From Deltaproteobacteria bacterium (lineage in GTDB: Bacteria; Myxococcota_A; UBA796; UBA9615), in the NCBI GenBank assembly GCA_029261955.1, contig JAJDAI010000231.1, positions 1 through 6,838 of the forward strand: a DNA stretch of 6,838 bases, written 5' to 3'. Position 1 is the stretch's first letter. Every line of letters begins with the position of its first letter. Under the pieces are notes generated by a model that made no database searches, was not told the origin of the DNA, and was given only the letters and a program-made list of their open reading frames with translations. The position numbers and the translations under genes are program-made. Below are positions 1 to 5,182 of this stretch, piece by piece.

Positions 1-11
1 GGGCGGAGGGG

Positions 12-1193
12 GTGCTCAAGGAGCTGACGGGGGAGGTGTCGCGCTCCATCCAGACGGGCCCCTTCGCGGTGCCGGAGCACCTGCGCAGCGGCGTGCTGCG
101 CTCCATGAGCCCCATGGAGAGCCTGCTCGTGCGCACGAGGGAGATGGAGGCGTCGGACCTGCACATCATCGTGGACGCGTTCCCCATCACCCGCGTGCAC
201 GGAAACCTGCGCGAGCTGGAGGACGAGCCGAAGATCGACCCGGAGCTGGCCGAGGACTACCTGATGTCCGTCGTGCCGGAGCGGATGAAGGCTCGTCTGC
301 TGGCCGACAAGCAGGCTGACTTCTGCCACAACATCCCCGATGTCGGCCGCTACCGCTGCAACATCTACCGCGAGCGCAAGGGCTGGGCCGGCGCCTTCCG
401 CACCATCCCCAACGACGTACCGACCCTGGGCGACATCGGGCTGCCGTCCCACCTGTCGGACCTCGTGAACTACCACCAGGGTCTGGTCGTGGTCGCAGGG
501 CCTTCGGGATCGGGCAAGTCGACGACACTCGCGGCGCTGGTGAACCTCTTCAACGAGCAGAAGCGTTCCCACGTGCTCTGCCTCGAGGACCCGATCGAGT
601 TCGTGCATCCCGCGAAGGGCTGCCTGATCAACCAGCGCGAGGTGGGCCGGCACACCCGGGGCTTCGCGGCCTCGCTGCGGGGGGCGCTGCGCGAGGACCC
701 GGACATCATCGTCGTCGGCCAGATGCGGGACCCGGAGACGGTGCGCCTGGCCATCGAGGCGAGCGAGACCGGGCACCTCGTCATCGGGACCATGAACACC
801 ACGAGCGCGCCCAAGACGGTCGACCGGGTGGTCGAGTCCTTCCCGGTGGCGGAGCAGACGCAGATCCGCGTGATGCTGGCGGAGACGCTGAAGGCGGTCG
901 TCTGCCAGCAGCTGATCCCGAAGGCCTCGGGCGACGGCCGCGTCGCGCTGTTCGAGGTGATGATGGGCACGCTGGCCATCCGGATGATGATCCGAGACAA
1001 CAAGACCTACCAGATCCCCTCCCTGATGCAGATCGGCGAGTCGCTGGGCCACATCACCATCGACCACGCCCTCGCCAACCTGCTCGAGGGCGGCCACATC
1101 TCGGCCGAGGAGGCCTACCGCCGGGCGGTCAGCAAGGACCCCTTCGAAGCGCGGGTCGGCGCCGAGTTCCTGGCCGGGCGAGGGATGCGCTGA
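12..1193 (+). CDS. PilT-like type IV pilus retraction ATPase with degenerate active site (5' end uncertain)
   Basis: This is a PilT/VirB11-family hexameric ATPase of the cytoplasmic face of type IV pili, whose relatives depolymerise pilin. Seen: a PAS-like N-terminal half with ASDLH at residues 47-51; Walker A GPSGSGKS at 163-170; Asp box EDPIE at 192-196; an AIRMMIRD motif at 322-329 matching the PilT AIRNLIRE signature. Two catalytic positions differ from the family. The Walker B glutamate is Gln237 (GQMRD in place of GEMRD), and the His-box histidine is Asn262 (GTMNT in place of GTLHT). Each is one base from the canonical codon. I infer weak or absent ATP hydrolysis with nucleotide binding possibly kept. 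The start is uncertain: GTG at 12 lies only 2 bases after a GGAGG, the frame stays open to the left edge, and ATG at 105 (MSPMESLL) better matches usual PilT N-termini. The stop codon overlaps the next pilT-like gene by one base, suggesting translational coupling. PilT-family membership is secure; the exact role is not. Confidence 0.9.
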   Translation: MLKELTGEVSRSIQTGPFAVPEHLRSGVLRSMSPMESLLVRTREMEASDLHIIVDAFPITRVHGNLRELEDEPKIDPELAEDYLMSVVPERMKARLLADKQADFCHNIPDVGRYRCNIYRERKGWAGAFRTIPNDVPTLGDIGLPSHLSDLVNYHQGLVVVAGPSGSGKSTTLAALVNLFNEQKRSHVLCLEDPIEFVHPAKGCLINQREVGRHTRGFAASLRGALREDPDIIVVGQMRDPETVRLAIEASETGHLVIGTMNTTSAPKTVDRVVESFPVAEQTQIRVMLAETLKAVVCQQLIPKASGDGRVALFEVMMGTLAIRMMIRDNKTYQIPSLMQIGESLGHITIDHALANLLEGGHISAEEAYRRAVSKDPFEARVGAEFLAGRGMR

Positions 1194-2293
1194 TGGCCCC
1201 CGGCAGCACCAAGATCGACCGCTTCCTCAAGCTGATGCAGGACGTGGGGGCGTCGGACCTGCACCTCAGCGTCGGCCGCCCCCCGATGTTCCGGCAGAGC
1301 GGTCAGCTGGATCCGATCCGCTACCGGATCCTCTCCAACCGGGACTTCGTCGAGCTGATCAAGCCCATCGCGGGCGACGAGAACTGGCGGTCCTACAAGG
1401 ACTCCGGGGACTGCGACTTCGCCTACTCCGTGCCGGGCGTCGCGCGCTTCCGGGTGAACCTCTTCATGCAGCAGCGGGGCTACGGAGGCGTGTTCCGCAT
1501 CATCCCCACGAAGCTGATGACCTTCGCCCAGCTGGGGCTGCCGAAGGCGGTGGAGCGGCTCTGCCAGATCGAGCGCGGGCTCGTGCTGGTCACCGGGCCC
1601 ACGGGCTCGGGCAAGTCGACGACGCTGTCCGCGGTGGTCAACCGCATCAACGAGGAGCAGCGGCGGCACATCATCACGATCGAAGACCCCATCGAGTTCG
1701 TGCACCCCAACAAGCGCTCGGTGATCAGCCAGCGCGAGATCGGGCAGCACGCGACGGACTTCGCGTCGGCGGTGCAGGCCGCGGTGCGGGAGGACCCGGA
1801 CACGATCCTCGTGGGCGAGATGCGGGATCTGGAGACCATCCGCACCGCGCTCGACGCGGCGGAGGCCGGCTTCCTGGTCTTCGGCACGCTGCACACGAAC
1901 AACGCGGCGAAGGCCGTGGATCGCATCATCAACGTGTTCCCGCAGGACGAGCAGGACGGGGTGCGAGGCAGCCTCGCCGAATCGCTGCGGGCGGTGCTCG
2001 CTCAGCAGCTGCTTCGGCGGCAGGGCGGCGGTCGGGTGGCGGCGCTGGAGATCCTGTTCGCGACCTCGGGCATGGCGAGCATGATTCGCGAGGGCAAGAC
2101 CGCGCAGGTCACCTCGGCGATCCAGATGGGCAAGGCCCAGGGCATGCAGGCGATGGACGACGCGCTGTGGCTGCTGCTCAGCGACGAGATCATCGACGCG
2201 GAGGCCTGCTACGAGAAGGCCGTCGACAAGGCGCAGATGCGGGATCGCCTGAAGAAGGCGGGCATCGAAGGGAACTTCGACGCGGACGAGTAG
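1193..2293 (+). CDS. PilT/PilU-like twitching motility ATPase, catalytically intact
   Basis: This is a second PilT-family ATPase, probably driving type IV pilus retraction by ATP hydrolysis at the inner-membrane motor platform. Seen: ASDLH at residues 20-24; Walker A GPTGSGKST at 135-143; Asp box EDPIE at 164-168; Walker B GEMRD at 208-212 with catalytic Glu209; His box GTLHT at 231-235 with His234. At 366 residues it is normal for the family. Two features lean toward PilU: HTNNA after the His box, where PilT usually has HTTSA, and SGMASMIRE at 292-300, where PilT has PAIRNLIRE, so the motif arginine is replaced by Ala. Its ATG overlaps the stop of the upstream paralogue (TGATG), so the two are very probably translated together in fixed ratio and may form a mixed motor. 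No pilB, pilC or pilin gene lies in the window. Whether it should be named PilT or PilU cannot be settled from motifs alone. Confidence 0.93.
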   Translation: MAPGSTKIDRFLKLMQDVGASDLHLSVGRPPMFRQSGQLDPIRYRILSNRDFVELIKPIAGDENWRSYKDSGDCDFAYSVPGVARFRVNLFMQQRGYGGVFRIIPTKLMTFAQLGLPKAVERLCQIERGLVLVTGPTGSGKSTTLSAVVNRINEEQRRHIITIEDPIEFVHPNKRSVISQREIGQHATDFASAVQAAVREDPDTILVGEMRDLETIRTALDAAEAGFLVFGTLHTNNAAKAVDRIINVFPQDEQDGVRGSLAESLRAVLAQQLLRRQGGGRVAALEILFATSGMASMIREGKTAQVTSAIQMGKAQGMQAMDDALWLLLSDEIIDAEACYEKAVDKAQMRDRLKKAGIEGNFDADE

Positions 2294-2297
2294 CCCG

Positions 2298-2335
2298 CGC
2301 CTGAGCCGCTAGGGGTCGACGTAGACGCTCAGGCG
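2298..2335. terminator. possible bidirectional terminator between convergent genes
   Basis: A perfect 9-bp inverted repeat, CGCCTGAGC at 2298-2306 and GCTCAGGCG at 2327-2335, encloses a 20-base loop. It sits across the 15-base gap between the pilT-like stop and the convergent lipoprotein stop, and its right arm lies in the last codons of the lipoprotein gene. The G+C-rich stem could halt polymerase from either side. There is no T-run on either flank, so it is not a classical intrinsic terminator. Position is the main support; chance hairpins are common in DNA this rich in G+C. Confidence 0.35.
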
Positions 2336-3115
2336 GTGCGCATCGAGCGTGCCGGCCATGTTGAATCCGAGCAGCCCGCCTTCGAAGTCGGCGTGCAGGT
2401 CGCTGTCGCCCTCGAACTCGCCCTCGAAGCCGATGGGCAGGGCGAAGAAGCCGATGTCGATGCCGACGTCGCCGATGGCCTCGTCGTCTTCAACGTCCGC
2501 GTTGACCTCGTAGGTGACGTCGATGGGGTCGATGATCACGAGCGCGATGGAGCACTGCCCGCCGCCGCTGAGGACCTCGCCGGCCATGTCGATGACGAAG
2601 TCGAGGCCGCCGTTGCAGGCCGCGTTGACCGGCGTGCCCTGGAACTCCATGTCCACGTTCATCGCCAGGTTGCCGGCGTAGACGCCGGTGTGGCGGCCCT
2701 GGATGCGCACGCCACCGAGCACCGTCTGGAGGCGGTCGCCGTTGGGCAGCTCGGCCGTGATGGTGAAGGTGTGGATGCCCCAGTCCATGAAGGACTCGCC
2801 GTAGGTGCCCTCGAAGATCGGGCCGAACTCCTGGTCGGTCTCCCAGACGATCTCGTCGAAGTCGAGCACGTCGCCGTCCACGCCGATGATCTCGGCGTCG
2901 AAGGTGATCCCGTCCTCCAGGAAGATGATCTCGGCCGACTGCGGCGAGTAGACCTCGAGCGTCGCGCCGTCGAACTCGGGGAACAGGTCCTCGGGCTCCT
3001 CGTCATCCGGCTCCTCCTCCCCGGGCGGGGTGCCGCCGTAGGACAGGGGGGTCTCGCTCTGGCAGCCAAGCAAGCCGAAGGCGGCCAGGAATGCGATCCA
3101 GGTGAGTCGGGTCAT
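2309..3115 (-). CDS. acidic outer-membrane lipoprotein of unknown function
   Basis: The N-terminus is a lipoprotein signal: MTR, a hydrophobic stretch, then lipobox LLGC at residues 15-18 with Cys18 as the lipidated residue. Gln-Ser follows the Cys rather than Asp, which favours the outer membrane by the Escherichia coli sorting rule. Residues 33-43 form a Pro/Glu/Asp linker (EEEPDDEEPED). Residues about 50-137 look like an Ig-like beta domain with alternating hydrophobic strands. Residues about 143-268 look like a second beta domain beginning TGVYAGNL and containing Cys167 and Cys188, a plausible disulfide pair. The protein is strongly acidic and contains no lysine. I do not recognise a specific family and assign no function. 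It starts 31 bases after tlyA and has a GGAG ribosome site, so it is probably the last gene of the minus-strand transcript. The signal type is clear from sequence; the domain folds are inferred from pattern only. Confidence 0.85.
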   Translation of the reverse strand: MTRLTWIAFLAAFGLLGCQSETPLSYGGTPPGEEEPDDEEPEDLFPEFDGATLEVYSPQSAEIIFLEDGITFDAEIIGVDGDVLDFDEIVWETDQEFGPIFEGTYGESFMDWGIHTFTITAELPNGDRLQTVLGGVRIQGRHTGVYAGNLAMNVDMEFQGTPVNAACNGGLDFVIDMAGEVLSGGGQCSIALVIIDPIDVTYEVNADVEDDEAIGDVGIDIGFFALPIGFEGEFEGDSDLHADFEGGLLGFNMAGTLDAHRLSVYVDP

Positions 3116-3124
3116 GCGTCAGAT

Positions 3125-3128
3125 CTCC
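3125..3128 (-). promoter_or_regulatory. ribosome binding site of the lipoprotein gene
   Basis: GGAG on the minus strand, 9 bases before the ATG at 3115, in the 31-base gap after tlyA. It supports this ATG as the start, which also gives a correctly placed lipoprotein signal peptide. Confidence 0.55.
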
Positions 3129-3146
3129 GGTTGCGCGGGCGGGAAT

Positions 3147-3890
3147 CTACCGCTCTGGGGCGTAGCGGGCCAGGATGAAGATCTCGACGTTGCCCTTCCG
3201 GGCCCCCGCGAGGCGGCTGTCGGCCTGGCCCAGCACCACCCAGCCCAGGGACCGCGCAGCGTCGGAAACCGTGGACACCGCGCCCTGCCGAAGGGCCTCG
3301 TCCTTGACCACGCCTCCCCGGCCGACCTGGGTCCTGCCCACCTCGAACTGGGGTTTGACCAGGGCCACCAGCCAGGTGCCCTCCGCGACAAGATGGGACA
3401 GAGGGGGCAGGAGCTTGGTCAGGGAGATGAAGGAGGCGTCGATGACCACGAGGTCGACGTGGCCGACCTGCTCGGGGCTCAGGGAGCGGGCGTCGGTCTG
3501 CTCGAAGACGGAGACGCGGTCGTCGTCGCGCAGCTTCCAGACGAGCTGGTTGGTGCCGACGTCGACGGCCACGACGTGGCTCGCGCCCTGCTGGAGCAGG
3601 CAGTCGGTGAAGCCGCCGGTGCTCGATCCGAGGTCCAGGCAGCGCAGGCCGGTCGGGTCGACGTCGAGGTCCAGCAGGGCGCCCTCGAGCTTGAGCCCGC
3701 CGCGGCTGGCGTAGGGGTGGTCGGCGCCCTTGAGGCGGATGGGTACGTCGTCGAGGACCTTCGTGCCGGCCTTGTCGACGACGGTGTCCCGGACGAGGAC
3801 CTGGCCGGCCATGATCAGGCGCTTGGCGCGATCCCGGGATGCGGCGAGCCCGCGATCCACGAGCAGCTGATCGAGCCGCGCCTTCGCCAT
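3147..3890 (-). CDS. tlyA: TlyA-family 16S/23S rRNA (cytidine-2'-O)-methyltransferase
   Basis: TlyA enzymes transfer a methyl group from S-adenosylmethionine to the 2'-hydroxyl of cytidines in rRNA: 23S C1920 and, in the longer subtype, also 16S C1409. Seen in this 247-residue protein: an S4 RNA-binding domain at about residues 5-62 (RLDQLLVDRGLAASRDRAK); the SRGGLKLEGAL junction at 62-72; the SAM-binding loop LDLGSSTGGFTD at 85-96; acidic VAVDVG at 107-112; DASFISL at 151-157; KPQFEVG at 179-185; and the NVEIFIL end strand at 234-240. It stops shortly after that strand and lacks the C-terminal extension of the mycobacterial protein, which points to the short subtype (23S only). Subtype is an inference. 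ATG at 3890 was chosen because the S4 domain begins right there and the codon overlaps the ispA stop by one base (TGATG). The frame runs open further upstream to 4610, but that part reads as an Arg/Pro-rich shadow of ispA. The old name haemolysin A does not describe its activity. Confidence 0.94.
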   Translation of the reverse strand: MAKARLDQLLVDRGLAASRDRAKRLIMAGQVLVRDTVVDKAGTKVLDDVPIRLKGADHPYASRGGLKLEGALLDLDVDPTGLRCLDLGSSTGGFTDCLLQQGASHVVAVDVGTNQLVWKLRDDDRVSVFEQTDARSLSPEQVGHVDLVVIDASFISLTKLLPPLSHLVAEGTWLVALVKPQFEVGRTQVGRGGVVKDEALRQGAVSTVSDAARSLGWVVLGQADSRLAGARKGNVEIFILARYAPER

Positions 3891-4801
3891 CAGTGGTCGC
3901 GGTGGACCGTGTACCAGGCGAGGGCGCGCAGGGGGTCGGCGGCGGGGCCGAAGTCCGCGAGGTGGCCCAGGGCGCGCTCGGCGAGGGACTCGGCCCGCTC
4001 GCGGGACACCTCCAGGCCGAGCAGGCCGGTGAAGGAGGGGGTCTCCGCCGCCTCGGCGCCGCGCTCCGTCGTGTCCTGGAGCTCGTCGAGGATGTCGTCG
4101 GCCACCTGGAAGGCGAGGCCGAGGGTCTCGCCGTAGTCGGCGAGGGCGCGGATCTGCTCTTCGTTGCCGTCGCCGAGGGTGGCACCCGCGAACAGGGAGA
4201 AGCGGAACAGCTCGCCCGTCTTGCGGCGGTGCAGAAACGCGAGGGCGTCCTCGTCGTCGACGGGGCCCTCGAAGCCGAGGTCGATGGACTGGCCGCCGAC
4301 CATGCCCTGCCAGCCCGCCGCGCGCGCGAGGGCGGAGGTCACGGAGAGGGCGCGCGCGGGGTCGAAGAAGCCGCGGTGGGCGGCCTGGTCGGCGACGAGC
4401 CGGAAGGCCTCGGTGAGCAGGGCGTCGCCGGCGAGCAGGGCGAGGGCCTCCCCGAACTGGACGTGCGTGGTGGGGCGGCCGCGGCGCTCGGCGTCGTCGT
4501 CCATGCAGGGCAGGTCGTCGTGGATGAGCGAGTAGGTGTGGATCATCTCCACGGCGCAGGCGGCGGGCAGCACGGCGTCGTAGGGCAGGTCGTCGCTGCC
4601 GCCGACGCACTCGAAGGCGGCCAGGGCGAGCACCGGGCGGATGCGCTTGCCGCCGCCGAAGAGGGTCCAGCTGCAGGCCTCGTGCAGCTTCGCGGGCCAG
4701 CGCTCGGGCGGCGGGAAGTGCTCGCGCAGCGCCTGGTCGACCAGCACGCAGCGGGACTTCAGGTAGGCGTCGAGGGCTTTCGGGTCGGGGGCTTCGCTCA
4801 A
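3890..4801 (-). CDS. ispA: farnesyl diphosphate synthase-type polyprenyl synthetase (TTG start)
   Basis: It is a cytoplasmic trans-prenyltransferase expected to condense isopentenyl diphosphate with dimethylallyl and geranyl diphosphate to give C15 farnesyl diphosphate. Seen in 303 residues: GGGKRIRP at 49-56; first Asp-rich motif DDLPCMDDD at 95-103; GGQSIDL at 169-175; KTGELF at 194-199; second Asp-rich motif DDILD at 235-239. The four residues between Asp96 and Asp101 are typical of bacterial type II enzymes, and Tyr90, five before the motif, matches FPP synthases rather than GGPP synthases, which usually have a small residue. Oddity: the region after DDILD is shortened by about five residues and lacks the conserved lysines normally found in GK and KxTYP contexts; Ala249 and Thr254 occupy those positions. 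TTG at 4801 is the only start giving a normal-length N-terminus; it overlaps the xseB stop as TTGA and has GAGGA 9 bases upstream. Chain length remains an inference. Confidence 0.92.
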   Translation of the reverse strand: MSEAPDPKALDAYLKSRCVLVDQALREHFPPPERWPAKLHEACSWTLFGGGKRIRPVLALAAFECVGGSDDLPYDAVLPAACAVEMIHTYSLIHDDLPCMDDDAERRGRPTTHVQFGEALALLAGDALLTEAFRLVADQAAHRGFFDPARALSVTSALARAAGWQGMVGGQSIDLGFEGPVDDEDALAFLHRRKTGELFRFSLFAGATLGDGNEEQIRALADYGETLGLAFQVADDILDELQDTTERGAEAAETPSFTGLLGLEVSRERAESLAERALGHLADFGPAADPLRALAWYTVHRDH

Positions 4802-5151
4802 AACGGGATGTCCTCGTCGTCGTGCTCGAAGGGGGGCTCGGGGCGGCCCGAGGGGGCAGCCTGGGTCGCGTCCTTGGCGGGGTCCTCGCCGGGGTCCTCG
4901 CGCTCGGAGATCGGCTCGCCGGTGGCCAGGTCCACCTCGACCACCCGGCTGCCCTCCTGGAGCAGCACGGCGATCTTTGCGTCGGCTTCGTTGAGGCGGT
5001 CCTCGCAGCGGCGGGCGAGGGCCGTGCCGCGCTCGAAGCGGGCGATGGCGTCCTCGAGCGGGGACTCGCCGCGCTCCAGCTCGGTGACGATGCCCTCGAG
5101 CTCCTCGAGGGCTTGTTCGAAGGTCAGCTTTGCGACGGGTTTGGCGGCCAT
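4798..5151 (-). CDS. xseB: exodeoxyribonuclease VII small subunit with SSB-like C-terminal tip
   Basis: XseB subunits coat the XseA catalytic subunit to form exonuclease VII, which degrades single-stranded DNA to oligonucleotides in repair. Residues about 10-66 hold the family's helical hairpin: FEQALEELEGIVTELERG at 11-28, SPLEDAIARFERG at 30-42, then ADAKIAVL at 57-64. The family is usually near 80 residues; this one has 117 because of an acidic, Pro-containing tail. The last seven residues are DDEDIPF, nearly identical to the E. coli SSB tip (DDDIPF), the docking site for many DNA-repair enzymes. This is very unusual for XseB as far as I know. ATG at 5151 was chosen because the family domain begins just after it; the frame is open further upstream but reads as non-homologous Pro/Arg-rich sequence. 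No clear ribosome site precedes it. It follows the metalloprotease gene by 31 bases and overlaps ispA. xseA is not in the window. Confidence 0.92.
   Translation of the reverse strand: MAAKPVAKLTFEQALEELEGIVTELERGESPLEDAIARFERGTALARRCEDRLNEADAKIAVLLQEGSRVVEVDLATGEPISEREDPGEDPAKDATQAAPSGRPEPPFEHDDEDIPF
4811..4815 (-). promoter_or_regulatory. ribosome binding site of ispA inside xseB
   Basis: GAGGA on the minus strand, 9 bases before the TTG start of ispA. It lies within the last codons of xseB (those for Asp-Glu-Asp in the acidic tail), so it fixes the TTG start and couples translation of the two genes. Confidence 0.6.
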
Positions 5152-5182
5152 GGGGCTTGTGTAGTTGGGGGGCCGCAGGGGG

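Noticed and set aside
506..1630. Near-identical short DNA stretches in the two pilT-like genes (Walker A and ASDLH codons)
   Set aside because: They code for invariant motifs in a genome with strong codon bias, so they reflect shared ancestry and constraint, not a recent repeat or recombination site.
1115..1932. Minus-strand frames opposite the second pilT-like gene
   Set aside because: The + strand holds a complete set of PilT motifs; the antisense translation is His/Arg/Ala-rich with no family signal.
12..2293. Reading the two ATPases as GspE/PilB-type assembly ATPases
   Set aside because: Their length (366-393), the N-terminal ASDLH motif, and the lack of the long N-terminal domain and tetracysteine zinc motif fit PilT/PilU rather than PilB or GspE.
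3147..3890. Calling tlyA a haemolysin
   Set aside because: The protein shows an S4 domain plus a SAM-binding RNA methyltransferase fold; the toxin name is historical.
2336..4136. Long + strand frames (2336-3178 and 3102-4136) opposite the lipoprotein and tlyA genes
   Set aside because: They show no recognisable motif, their composition is that of antisense shadow, and they conflict with a gene having a signal peptide and ribosome site and with a clear tlyA.
3891..4610. Upstream extension of the tlyA frame to 4610
   Set aside because: The extra 240 residues are Arg/Pro-rich and overlap ispA. The S4 domain starts immediately after the ATG at 3890, which also overlaps the ispA stop.
3839..5164. 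441-codon open frame on the + strand
   Set aside because: It lies opposite tlyA, ispA and xseB, whose family motifs are clear. Its translation is Gly/Val/Glu/Arg-rich low-complexity sequence typical of the antisense of G+C-rich genes.
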